Part shown: in pieces, positions 33,754 through 42,295 of the stretch | Numbering within the stretch: the first letter of the stretch is position 1 | How the letters are laid out: each line of letters opens with the position of its first letter | From: Labilithrix sp. | GTDB taxonomy: Bacteria; Myxococcota_A; Polyangia; Polyangiales; Polyangiaceae | DNA length: 49,539 bases | Direction of reading: 5' to 3' | NCBI GenBank assembly: GCA_019637225.1 | Contig: JAHBWC010000068.1 | Coordinates: 1-49,539, forward strand | Position numbers and translations under genes: made by a program | Notes under the pieces: model-generated | Databases searched by the model: none | Seen by the model: only the letters and a program-made list of their open reading frames with translations | What the model was told of the DNA's origin: nothing

Positions 33754-34755
33754 TCAGGTCTCGGTCGGGTTCGCGAGCTTGCGCGACCAGACGATCGCGT
33801 CCTTGCGCTTGCCGCCGACGAGCATGTGGTCGACGAGCAAGCCCGTGCGCCGGAACCCGTTGAAGACGAACGCCGTCGCGAGCGAAAGATCGTCGCTCGG
33901 CGCGAGCGAGAAGCAGCTGACGACGCCTTCGGCGAGCAGCTTGTCGCAGATCGTCCGGAGCGAGCTGATCGTCGCGAGGCGCTCGTGCTCCGTCGAGGGC
34001 GCGGTGAGCAGCTCGAGGAAGGCGTTGCCGAAGCACGACTGCGACTCCGTCGAGGCGACCAGCTCGAAGCCGCTCCGCGCCGTGAGCTGGAAGTAACGTC
34101 GCTCGACGTCGCGTCCGAACGGCTCGAACGCGGTGAGCGCGCGCCCGGAGCGGAGCGCCTTCTCGAGCGTCTTGTGGATCTCGGCCTCCTTCACCAGTGC
34201 GAGCTTGGCGGGAGGCAGCGGGCGATCGAGCAAGGCCTTCACCTGCTTCTTCGCCTGGACGATGGTCTTCTCCATCCGGTCGTGCGCGGGCGAGGGCTCG
34301 TCGACGAGGACGTCGTCGTCGTCGCTGCCGTCGAGCGATCCGCGGAGGTCGCTCTCGGCGAGCGCGGCGTTGTCTGCCGACGTGCCGAGGAGGAACGCGT
34401 CGCTCCGCTTGTAGAACCCGGGGATGTTCGCCTCCTTCGAGAAGCCGAGCTTCATCCAGGTAGACACTTCGTCTCGCTCGACGAGCGTGTAGACCTTCTC
34501 GATCCCCTCACGCTGCGCGAGCTTCAACACGAAGACGCGCTTGGCGTGGCTCGGGCCCGCGCGGAAGTCGATCACACGCATCGTCTTCGCGCGGCGGTTG
34601 ATCAAGAGGCAGAGCGACACGGCGTCGTTCTGCACGAACATCTCCTCGATGCGGCCCGTCCGGCTCGATCCCGCGTCGTTCTTCGCTGCGATCGCTCGCG
34701 TCTCGGGACGCCACTTCTTCGCGTCGACCCGCTCTCCCCAAGCCCTTGCAACCAT
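33754..34755 (-). CDS. putative tandem GNAT-fold protein, function unknown
   Basis: 333 residues. The N-terminal half resembles a GNAT acetyltransferase core (MRVIDFRAGPSHAKRVFVLK, then REGIEKVYTLVERDEVS and LGFSKEANIPGFYKRSDAFL). A central acidic linker follows (DGSDDDDVLVDEP). The C-terminal half again reads like a GNAT fold (SFGNAFLELLTAPS-like start, then FVFNGFRRTGLLVDHMLVGG). The C-terminal half is somewhat like beta-lysine acetyltransferases. The classical acetyl-CoA loop is not clear in either half, so activity is unsure. Confidence 0.6.
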   Translation of the reverse strand: MVARAWGERVDAKKWRPETRAIAAKNDAGSSRTGRIEEMFVQNDAVSLCLLINRRAKTMRVIDFRAGPSHAKRVFVLKLAQREGIEKVYTLVERDEVSTWMKLGFSKEANIPGFYKRSDAFLLGTSADNAALAESDLRGSLDGSDDDDVLVDEPSPAHDRMEKTIVQAKKQVKALLDRPLPPAKLALVKEAEIHKTLEKALRSGRALTAFEPFGRDVERRYFQLTARSGFELVASTESQSCFGNAFLELLTAPSTEHERLATISSLRTICDKLLAEGVVSCFSLAPSDDLSLATAFVFNGFRRTGLLVDHMLVGGKRKDAIVWSRKLANPTET

Positions 34756-35036
34756 CGAAACACCACCCCTTGGCGTTTCGCCCCCGCGGGTTTCTCACGG
34801 CCCGCCAGGGCGCCCACGCCCCATTGCAACTATGGAATGGCCCTTAACACGACCCCGTTTCGAGGGGAACGACCTTCCATGAATGAAACGAACGAGATCC
34901 AACCCTGCAACGCGGTAGACACCGTGGAGCTCGACCGTTGCCTCCCGAGCGTTCGTTTCGGTGAGGCGTCGTGGAGGCCGCCGAGCGTCGAAGTCCGCGT
35001 ATTTCAAGGACGCCGACCGTGTGCGTCAGCGTCAGC
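34756..35036. other. intergenic stretch with a nested inverted repeat
   Basis: About 281 bp between the GNAT-like gene and the end of the DHH-like gene. No strong gene is seen, though an ATG at 34879 opens a frame antisense to the DHH-like gene. It contains a 10-bp inverted repeat gaaacgaacg (34884-34893) / cgttcgtttc (34950-34959) enclosing a second pair, gcaacg (34906-34911) / cgttgc (34936-34941). Confidence 0.4.
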
Positions 35037-35984
35037 TCAACGCAACGAGTCGACCTCGGAGCGGGATACACCGAGGAGGCCGAGCGCCTCGTCGAGCCGC
35101 TCGCGCTGGACCGACACGAGCGTCGGCATTCCGCCCGACAGCCCGAGCAGCTCGAGGAAGTTGATGCCGCTGTCGAACGGCGCCGCGAGCGTGAGGGTCT
35201 CGCCGTCGACGAGCACCGCGATCGCAGCGCGCGACTGGCCGTGCAGGAGGAGCGACGTCTTGTCGTAGCGGACGCGCCTCTCTTGCTCGTTCGCCCGCGG
35301 AACGTCGAGGAAGGCGATCGATGTCACGCCCTTCACCTTCGCCCGCGGGACGTCGATGCGGCGGTAGCCCCGCGCGAGCGCGAGCGTGACCTTCTCGACC
35401 GCCTCGAGCTCCTTGCCCGCGTCGTCGATCGGCCTCCAGAGCGAGTCGTCCGACAGAGCGCTCGCGAGGTGCCGGACGATGATCCCGAGCAGCGCGGTGT
35501 CCCGCGGTCGAGCGCGGATCGCGCGGTCGAACCGGCGCGCGGTCGCGCTCGGCACGCCGAGGCGTGTGTCGATCGCCCGGGCGTCGTCGTCGGCGCCGGG
35601 GTAGGGCTCCTCGCCTCCACGAAGCCACTTCGCCGCGCTGCAGAGGCCGTCGAAGTCCGTGTGGCAGACGATCGTGTCGACGTCGCCGACGCGCGCGCAG
35701 AGCTCGCGGGTCACCATCTCCGGGCAGGCGCCGTGCTCTGCCTTCGTGGCGAGCACGAAGCGGGCATCGTGCTTGTATTGTGCATGCATAGCGTGGTCGT
35801 GGTGATCGACCCACGCCGCCAGCCGCGGCCCGAGACCGTCGATGAACGGCTTCGTGATCTTGTCGAAACCGCCGCCCGAGGCCTCGGACGCGAACGCCAC
35901 GTCGAGCACCACGACCCGGCCCCTCACGGCGCCCGGCTTCGGCAGCTTCCTCGGGGTCGCGAACGCGAGCTCGGCGCGGGTCAT
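35037..35984 (-). CDS. DHH-superfamily-like phosphoesterase with permuted motif order
   Basis: 315 residues from ATG 35984; the frame is open upstream, but only antisense to hisIE. Core motifs are VVVLDVAFASE, AWVDHHDHAM (DHH-like) and IVCHTDFDGLCSA (HxDxDG-like). In classical DHH enzymes (RecJ, NrnA) the HxDxDG motif comes first and DHH later; here the order is reversed. The metal-binding residues are nonetheless present, so a nuclease or phosphodiesterase activity is plausible. The C-terminal part ends DEALGLLGVSRSEVDSLR and has a possible DHHA1-like segment (ERRVRYDKTSLLLHG). Function inferred. Confidence 0.6.
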   Translation of the reverse strand: MTRAELAFATPRKLPKPGAVRGRVVVLDVAFASEASGGGFDKITKPFIDGLGPRLAAWVDHHDHAMHAQYKHDARFVLATKAEHGACPEMVTRELCARVGDVDTIVCHTDFDGLCSAAKWLRGGEEPYPGADDDARAIDTRLGVPSATARRFDRAIRARPRDTALLGIIVRHLASALSDDSLWRPIDDAGKELEAVEKVTLALARGYRRIDVPRAKVKGVTSIAFLDVPRANEQERRVRYDKTSLLLHGQSRAAIAVLVDGETLTLAAPFDSGINFLELLGLSGGMPTLVSVQRERLDEALGLLGVSRSEVDSLR

Positions 35985-36081
35985 CGGGGAGGGAGATGTG
36001 TGCGACGCGGGGCAGGGCAAGACCCCCGAGGCGGTGTGCCCCGAGACGTCCCGCTCTTCATCGAGTATCACACTCGTCGCC

Positions 36082-36780
36082 GTGACCGATCCTCCGAAGA
36101 AGGCTCTGCCGTTGCAGTTCGAGCGCAAGGGTGACGTCGACGTCTTGCCCGTCGTGGCGCAGGACCACGTCACCGGCGAGATCCGGATGCTCGCCTGGGC
36201 GACCCCCGAGGCCGTTCGCGCGACGCTCGAGAGCGGGCACGCGACGTTCTACAGCCGCTCGCGCGCCGAGCTCTGGGAGAAGGGCAAGACGAGCGGCAAC
36301 GCGCTCGAGGTCCTCTCCGTGCTCGTCGATTGCGACGCCGACGCCCTCGTCTACCTCGTGGCTCCGCGCGGGCCGACCTGCCACACGGGCGCGCCGAGCT
36401 GCTTTTTCCGTCGCCTCACGGACGCCGGCGAGATCGAGGAGCCGGCGGGGGCCTCGACGCTGCTCGCCCGGCTCGACGCGGTCCTGCTCGCGCGCCGCGC
36501 GGCCGACGCCGAGAAGAGCTACGCGAAGAGCCTCTACGACGGCGGCGCGGCGAAGATCGGCGAGAAGCTCCGCGAAGAGGCCGACGAGCTGGCGCGCGCC
36601 GTGGCGGAGGAGAGCGCGGACCGCGTGGTGAGCGAGGCGGCGGACGTCCTGTTCCACGTGATGGTCGCCCTCCGCTCGCGTGACGTCGGCGTCGAGGACG
36701 TCCTCCGAGAGCTCTCGCGGCGGGCCGGGACCGGCGGGCACGACGAAAAGAAACTGCGCAAACCCAAAGGCGTGGTTTGA
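36082..36780 (+). CDS. hisIE: HisI-HisE fusion: phosphoribosyl-AMP cyclohydrolase / phosphoribosyl-ATP pyrophosphatase
   Basis: 232 residues from GTG 36082. HisI half: VLPVVAQDHVTGEIRMLAWA, SRSRAELWEKGKTSGN, VDCDADALVYLV and GPTCHTGAPSCFF, with the zinc/catalytic Cys residues. HisE half: SLYDGGAAKIGEKLREEADE and ESADRVVSEAADVLFHVMVA, with the acidic metal-binding helices. The fusion performs steps two and three of histidine synthesis. It stands apart from other his genes in this window. It is transcribed toward the FrzS-like gene, 35 bp downstream. The start codon was chosen by the first conserved residues; no strong ribosome binding site is seen. Confidence 0.93.
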   Translation: MTDPPKKALPLQFERKGDVDVLPVVAQDHVTGEIRMLAWATPEAVRATLESGHATFYSRSRAELWEKGKTSGNALEVLSVLVDCDADALVYLVAPRGPTCHTGAPSCFFRRLTDAGEIEEPAGASTLLARLDAVLLARRAADAEKSYAKSLYDGGAAKIGEKLREEADELARAVAEESADRVVSEAADVLFHVMVALRSRDVGVEDVLRELSRRAGTGGHDEKKLRKPKGVV

Positions 36781-36815
36781 CACCATTTCTCGAGGGAACC
36801 TATCCTCGTCAGCCG

Positions 36816-39182
36816 ATGGCTCAGAAAGTCCTCGTGTTCGAGAGCGACGCCACCTTCGCGGGCGAGCTTCGAGCCGAGCTCCAGAAACTCGGTTGCAGCG
36901 TTCAGGTCGTCGACGACGGCAATGCGGGTCTCCAGCAGGCTTCGTCCGCCCGCCCGGATCTGATCCTGCTCTCGATAGAGCTGCCGCGGATGAACGGCTT
37001 CAGCGTCTGCAACAAGCTGAAGAAGGATCCCGCGCTCAAGGACGTTCCGCTCATCATCATGTCGAGCGAGTCGAGCGACGAGACGTTCGAGCAGCACCGA
37101 AAGCTGCGGACGCGCGCCGAGGACTACATCCACAAGCCGATCACGTTCGTCGATCTGCTCGCCCGCATCGCGCCTCACGTGACGCTCGGCGAGGGTGGCG
37201 GCGGGGCGCCGAGCGAGGCGCCGGCCTCGCTCGACATGGAATCGCTCGACGACGGCGAGATCGTCATCGAGGAGATGCACTCGAAGGTCCCGCCGCCGCG
37301 GCTTTCGTCGCAACCGCCGGCGGCATCGGCCGACCACGGCGCGAACGGCAACGGAGCGGCGTCGCTCGAGGCCGCGCTCGCGCCGGACTCCGAGCCGCCG
37401 CCGGCGCGGTCCGCGCCGCCGCCCGACGAGGCTCGATCGGGCACGGTGCGCCCTGCGTCCGACGACGGCCGCGCGGACGAGCTCGAGGCCGAGGTCGCCG
37501 CCGCCGCGTCGCGGATCCGCGATCTCGAGGTCCGCCTGGCGGCGGCCGAGCGAGACGCGGAGAGCGCTCGCAAGGCAGCCGCGGACGCGGACGAGGAGGC
37601 GCGGGAGGCCAAGGAAGCCGCGAGCGCCGGCGGCGGCGCCGATCCGGAGGAGATCGCCCGGCTCACGCGCGAGAACGAGGAGCTCCGCTCGCGCGTCTCG
37701 CAAGCTCCGCCGGGCAAGAGCGCCGGCGTCTCGAGCCGCGAGTTCCTCGACCTGCGCGAGGCCCTGAACAAGAAGGACAAGGAGATCCTCTCCTTCCGGG
37801 AAGGGCTCTCGAAGAAGGACAAGGAGATCGTCGATATCCGCGAGCGATCCATCGCGCTCGAGCGGGAGAAGGCGGATCTCGACGACAAGGTGCTCGCGTT
37901 CGAGCGCGAGCTCGCCGACTCGAGAGAAAAGGTCGACGCGCTCCAGGCGGACAAGGAGCAGGCGAAGAAGGCCGGCGAGGACTTCAAGCGCCGCGCCGCG
38001 CGCGCCGAGCAGGAGGCCGAGGCGCGCACGCAGGAGGTGACGACGCTCAAGGAGTCGCACGCCGCCGACCTCGCCGCGCGCGACGAGAGCGCCGCCAGCG
38101 AGAAGGCCGCGGCCACCGCCGAGCACGCCGAGCAGCTCTCGACGCTCCAGCAGGAGCACGAAGGAGCGCTCGCCGCGGAGCGAGAGGCGCGCGAGAAGGC
38201 GCTGGCGGAGGCCGAAGAGCGCCGCGCGAAGGAGCTCGAAGCGGCGTCCGCCGCCCAGGCGGCCGCGCTCGAGGAGGCGAAGAACGCCGCCGAGGAGGCG
38301 AAGACGCAGGCGCTCGCCGCGCAGCAGGCCGAGCAGGCCGAAGCGGCGGAGCGGAAGGCCGCCGAGGTCGACGGCGCCCACCAGGAGGCGCTCGCGAGCG
38401 CGCGCGCGGAGCACGAGCGCGCCGTGGAAGCGCTCGAGAAGAAGCACGCCGACGAGAAGGCCGAGACCGGCCTCCTCCACGACAACGCCCTCGCCGACGT
38501 GAAGCAGCGCGCGGAGTCGGAGCGCGACGCGAAGGTCGCGGAGCTCCAGGCCGATCGCGACGCGAAGGTCGCCGAGGCCGAGCGCGATCGCGACACGCGG
38601 CTCGCCGAGCTCGAGGCGAAGGCGACCTCGGAGCTCACGGCGCTCCGCGAGGAGGCTCGGCAGGAGATCGCCTCGGTCAAGGAGGCTGCCCAGGCGTCGC
38701 TCGCGGCGGCGGAGGAAGAGGCCGCGAGCGCGCTCGCCGCCACCAAGGAAGAGACTGCGCAGCGGATCGCAGAGATCGGCGCGTCGTCGCAAGCTCACAA
38801 GGAGGCCGCCGAGGCGCGCGTCGCGGCGCTCGCCGGCGAGCTCGAGGAGACGAAGGCGACCCTCGCGGAGCGTGACGAGCGCGTCTCGACGCTCGACGCG
38901 AAGGTGGCGGATCTGGAAGCTCAGATCGCCTCGCTGCAGGAGGCGAAGAACGGCCTCGAGAAGGACCTCGGCGCCGAGCGCGATCGCCGCGTGGTGCTCG
39001 AGGCGGACCTCTCCTCCTCGAAGCAGTCGCTCGAGGAGACGCGCTCGGTCCTCTCGTCGAAGTCGACCGCCCTCGACAAGGCGAGCTCGAAGATCGAGGC
39101 CGACAAGGTCTCGCTCGATCGCGCGAAGGACGCCCTCGCGGTGGCGCTCTCGCAGATCGAAGAAGCCGAAGCGCGCGCATAG
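36816..39182 (+). CDS. FrzS-like protein: pseudo-receiver plus long coiled coil
   Basis: 788 residues from ATG 36816. An N-terminal receiver domain (about 1-120; VLVFESDATFAGELRAEL, NGFSVCNKLKKDPALKD, FEQHRKLRTRAEDYIHKP) resembles Myxococcus FrzS. The phosphoacceptor position reads LLSIELPRMNG, with Ser 53 in place of Asp, so it should be a pseudo-receiver that is not phosphorylated; Lys 107 of the KP motif is kept. A disordered Pro/Ser/Ala-rich linker follows, then more than 450 residues of Ala/Glu/Arg heptad coiled coil, e.g. RDAKVAELQADRDAKVAEAE. FrzS is a polar protein of type IV pilus motility that works with MglA in Myxococcus. Its match here is inferred from architecture and domain resemblance. 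Confidence 0.82.
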   Translation: MAQKVLVFESDATFAGELRAELQKLGCSVQVVDDGNAGLQQASSARPDLILLSIELPRMNGFSVCNKLKKDPALKDVPLIIMSSESSDETFEQHRKLRTRAEDYIHKPITFVDLLARIAPHVTLGEGGGGAPSEAPASLDMESLDDGEIVIEEMHSKVPPPRLSSQPPAASADHGANGNGAASLEAALAPDSEPPPARSAPPPDEARSGTVRPASDDGRADELEAEVAAAASRIRDLEVRLAAAERDAESARKAAADADEEAREAKEAASAGGGADPEEIARLTRENEELRSRVSQAPPGKSAGVSSREFLDLREALNKKDKEILSFREGLSKKDKEIVDIRERSIALEREKADLDDKVLAFERELADSREKVDALQADKEQAKKAGEDFKRRAARAEQEAEARTQEVTTLKESHAADLAARDESAASEKAAATAEHAEQLSTLQQEHEGALAAEREAREKALAEAEERRAKELEAASAAQAAALEEAKNAAEEAKTQALAAQQAEQAEAAERKAAEVDGAHQEALASARAEHERAVEALEKKHADEKAETGLLHDNALADVKQRAESERDAKVAELQADRDAKVAEAERDRDTRLAELEAKATSELTALREEARQEIASVKEAAQASLAAAEEEAASALAATKEETAQRIAEIGASSQAHKEAAEARVAALAGELEETKATLAERDERVSTLDAKVADLEAQIASLQEAKNGLEKDLGAERDRRVVLEADLSSSKQSLEETRSVLSSKSTALDKASSKIEADKVSLDRAKDALAVALSQIEEAEARA

Positions 39183-39266
39183 GTCCGTCGCGCGAGCGCC
39201 GACGGCTTGGGAGCGGCCGTCGCGCGAACGTCGACGGCTCTAGCCGGCCGTCGGCGGCCCAAAACG

Positions 39267-39304
39267 CGAAGCGCGCCGCGGCTGCTCGAGCCGGGCGCGC
39301 TTCG
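39267..39304 (-). terminator. possible intrinsic terminator of the Cys-rich lipoprotein gene
   Basis: An 11-bp inverted repeat (cgaagcgcgcc at 39267-39277 with ggcgcgcttcg at 39294-39304) is followed on the minus strand by CGTTTT. It lies 32 bp past the stop codon of the minus-strand Cys-rich gene. Confidence 0.45.
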
Positions 39305-39335
39305 GGGTCGGCGCGTCAGCGCGCCTTCGCTCGGA

Positions 39336-42068
39336 TCACTTCGGGATGTTGCCTCCGCCGCACCGGTTGGGGGTGCCCCCGGCGCCGCAGACTTGACCGT
39401 TCTGGCACGGCCCGCAGTCGAGCGCGCCGCCGCAGCCGTCTCCGATGAACCCGCAGTTGGCGTTGAGCTGGGCGCACGTGCGCTTCGTGCAGTTGGGGGC
39501 GCCGCAGACGCCGGGGGTGCCGCCGCCGCCGCAGGTCTGACCCGCGGGGCAGGAGCCGCACTGGAGGAGGCCGCCGCAGCCGTTGCCGGCCGGACCGCAC
39601 TCGATGTTCTGCGCCTCGCAGGTCGTCGGCGTGCAGCTGTTGCTGCCGCACTTGTTCGGGCCGCTGCCTCCGCAGATCTGGCCGGCCGCCGTGCACGGTC
39701 CGCAGTCGAGCGAGCCGCCGCAGCCGTTCGCGATCATCCCGCACTCCGCGCCCTTCGCGAGGCAGGTGGTCGGCGTGCAGGTGGGGGTGACGCACTGGGC
39801 GGGCGAGCCCGTGCAGATCTGGTTCGGCGCGCACGGCGGGCAGTCGATCTCGAGCCCGCAGCCGTTACCGGCCTTGCCGCAGGCGATCCCCTGCTGGGCG
39901 CAGGTGAGCGGCTTGCACGTCGGAGGCGGCGGGGTCGTCGGCTCGATGCACGACGTGAGATCGAAGAGGAAGAAGGCGAGGACCTTCTCCTGCGCGGTGA
40001 GGCCGCTGCTGTTGCACTCGTTCGGGAAGTTCGTCGTGATGCCGACGGTCCCGATCGAGACGTGGAAGTCGCTGAAGAGGACGCGGCCGCACTGGTTCTC
40101 CGGGGCGGCGTTCCAGGGCGTGTTGAACGTGTAGTGGAACACGCCGGTCCCCGCGTTCTGGTCCTCGTTGTGGTTCGTGATCCACGACTGCGCCCCGGCG
40201 GTGACCGGGAGCTTCGCGTTGCTGCGCGCCTCGGAGATGCTGATCTGCGGAGGCGGTGAAGCGGAGAGCGCGTTGACGCCGGCGGCCCCGAGCCACTCCG
40301 AGAAGAGCAGGCCCTTCCCGAAGGTCGTGTCGACCCGCCCGGTCGCGGTGTTCAGGTTCTGGCTCGCGCTCGTGTTCCACGCGACGGTCTCGTCCCACGG
40401 CGTACGGTTGAAGAGGTACGTGTAGTTGAAGTGGGTCGCGAACACGCGGCCGCCCTTGTTGGCGTACGCGCGCACGCGATCGAGCCGGTCACGGTTGCCC
40501 GCGTTGTTGTTGCGGTTGTTCGCGCGGCCGGGGCACGCGAAGACGACCGCGTCGTACTGATCGAGGTTCGCCTGATCGTTGGTGAGGGCGGCCGCGACGC
40601 GCGGGGTGTTCGAGTTGATCCGGGCGCCGCCGTTGCCGTTGCCGTTGCCGTCCTGGTTGTCGTCGTCCTGGTAGAGGCGGATGCGCCCGCCCGCGCCCGT
40701 GAAGCCCGTGGGGTTGCCGAACTGGGCGTCTTCGATGCCGAGCTTGCGGAACACGCACTCGAGGCCGTCGACGCGGCCCGTCGAGATTGCGACGAGCGGG
40801 ATGTTGTCGACCCCGTTGCTCCCCTCGTTCTGCCGCGTCGGGAGACGCGTGAGCGAGGTCGCGACGTTGCCCTGCGCGAGCGGCTGCTCGGTGCACGCGG
40901 CGACCGCGGGGATGGTCACCATGCGGCGCCACTTGCCGAGCTGGATGACGAGCGGGAACGCCACGCCGGCGGGGACGTTCGTCAGCGTGAACGAGCCGTC
41001 GGCCGCGCTCGTGGTGGTCGTGAGCGGCGAGCCGCTCGCCTCGGCGTTGCACTGTTCGCACGTGCCGCCGGCGACGCCGTCGGTGATCGCGGTCACGCCG
41101 TACGGCGCCGTCATCGAGCCGTTCGGGACGTAGACGAGCGCGCCGGGGATCGGCAGCGTGTTGTTGGGCGCGTAGATCTTGCCGGTGATGCGCGTGGGCG
41201 ACGCCCCGCAGGTCGTGACGACGTTCTGGCAGAAGCCGACGCACGGGATGCCGGCGTCCTCGCCGACACCGCACTTGTTCGGTCCGCCGCCGCCGCAAAA
41301 CTGCCCGTTCGGGCAGCTCGCGCCGCCGCAGTTGACGCTGCCACCGCAGCCGTCGGCGATGAAGCCGCAGGTCGCGCCCTGCGCGATGCAGGTCGTCTTG
41401 ACGCACGCCGGCGCGCCGCACTGGCTCGGGACGCCGCCGCCGCCGCAGCTCGTCCCGGCAGCGCACGTCGAGCAGTCGAGGAGGCCGCCGCAGCCGTCGG
41501 CCACCGGACCGCACTCGCCCGCCGCGCACGTCGTACGCGCGACGCACGCTCCGCCGTCGGGGAGCAGGACGGCGCCGCCGTCGGTGATCTGGCCGCCGCC
41601 GCACTTGCTCGGGCCGCCGCCGCCGCAGACCGCCTGCCCCTGACATTGCCCGCAGTTGATCTGCCCGCCGCAGCCGTCGCCGTGGGGCCCACAATCGACG
41701 TCGAGGTCCTGGCACGTCTTCTTCACGCAGCCCGCGGCGCCGCCGCAGACGCTCGGTGTACCGCCGCCGCCGCAGGTCTGGAGTCCCTGACAGGTCCCGC
41801 AGCTCGCGATGAGCCCGCCGCAGCCGTCACCGGCGGGGCCGCAGCCGATCTTGAGATCGGCGCACGTGAGCTTCTTGCAGCCGTGCTGGTCGATGTTCGC
41901 GCCGCCTTCGGCGTTCGGGTCGCCGAACTCGCCGGAGGGGCCCTGGCCGCCTCCGTCCTCCCCGGCGTTGCCGTCCTGGAAGGCGCTTCCATCTTCGGAG
42001 CCGCAGTTCGCGACCGCGGTCCCGAGCGCGCACAACGCAAGCATCACCACGAATGCTCGAAGCTTCAT
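39336..42068 (-). CDS. large Cys-rich repeat lipoprotein with central Ig/GATase-like domains
   Basis: 910 residues from ATG 42068, preceded by GGAGGG. Lipoprotein signal MLALCALGTAVANC. Four N-terminal and four C-terminal modules of 43-50 residues share a pattern with CG, DGCGG, CGxC and CGGGGxPxxCG elements (e.g. CGPAGDGCGGLIASCGTC); about 8 cysteines each, probably disulfide-rich. The centre has a carboxypeptidase-regulatory-like Ig domain (PIPGALVYVPNGS, DGSFTLTNVPAGVAF) and a ThuA/GATase-like segment (YDAVVFACPGRANNR, GGRVFATHFNYTYLF). A role on the cell surface is inferred. The modules are typical of myxobacterial secreted proteins; no enzyme activity is proven. Confidence 0.78.
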   Translation of the reverse strand: MKLRAFVVMLALCALGTAVANCGSEDGSAFQDGNAGEDGGGQGPSGEFGDPNAEGGANIDQHGCKKLTCADLKIGCGPAGDGCGGLIASCGTCQGLQTCGGGGTPSVCGGAAGCVKKTCQDLDVDCGPHGDGCGGQINCGQCQGQAVCGGGGPSKCGGGQITDGGAVLLPDGGACVARTTCAAGECGPVADGCGGLLDCSTCAAGTSCGGGGVPSQCGAPACVKTTCIAQGATCGFIADGCGGSVNCGGASCPNGQFCGGGGPNKCGVGEDAGIPCVGFCQNVVTTCGASPTRITGKIYAPNNTLPIPGALVYVPNGSMTAPYGVTAITDGVAGGTCEQCNAEASGSPLTTTTSAADGSFTLTNVPAGVAFPLVIQLGKWRRMVTIPAVAACTEQPLAQGNVATSLTRLPTRQNEGSNGVDNIPLVAISTGRVDGLECVFRKLGIEDAQFGNPTGFTGAGGRIRLYQDDDNQDGNGNGNGGARINSNTPRVAAALTNDQANLDQYDAVVFACPGRANNRNNNAGNRDRLDRVRAYANKGGRVFATHFNYTYLFNRTPWDETVAWNTSASQNLNTATGRVDTTFGKGLLFSEWLGAAGVNALSASPPPQISISEARSNAKLPVTAGAQSWITNHNEDQNAGTGVFHYTFNTPWNAAPENQCGRVLFSDFHVSIGTVGITTNFPNECNSSGLTAQEKVLAFFLFDLTSCIEPTTPPPPTCKPLTCAQQGIACGKAGNGCGLEIDCPPCAPNQICTGSPAQCVTPTCTPTTCLAKGAECGMIANGCGGSLDCGPCTAAGQICGGSGPNKCGSNSCTPTTCEAQNIECGPAGNGCGGLLQCGSCPAGQTCGGGGTPGVCGAPNCTKRTCAQLNANCGFIGDGCGGALDCGPCQNGQVCGAGGTPNRCGGGNIPK

Positions 42069-42169
42069 GAACCCTCCATCCCACGGCCGCCGCGATCCCA
42101 TCGCGTAGCGCGCTCGGCTCGCGCGGTCCCGACCGCGCGTCGCACAAGGCACCAAACGATAGTCTAGAT

Positions 42170-42190
42170 GACTGTTACCGAAAGACAGTC
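42170..42190. promoter_or_regulatory. 6-bp inverted repeat upstream of the Cys-rich gene
   Basis: gactgt / acagtc (42170-42175 and 42185-42190) lies in an AT-richer stretch about 100 bp upstream of the lipoprotein start. It may be an operator or a chance palindrome. Confidence 0.25.
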
Positions 42191-42295
42191 ACCAAAGGCA
42201 ATTTCGGTGGGAGGAGTGAGCGACGCGCGCACTCCTCCACCTTCCTTCGCGGCACCGTCGTCGCGGGCCGCGGGGTCGCGGGGCGGGCTCGGGCG

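Noticed and set aside
34879..35268. Plus-strand open frame starting MNETNEIQPCNAV
   Set aside because: Most of it is antisense to the DHH-like gene, and the rest has weak ribosome binding context; kept as an uncertain stretch.
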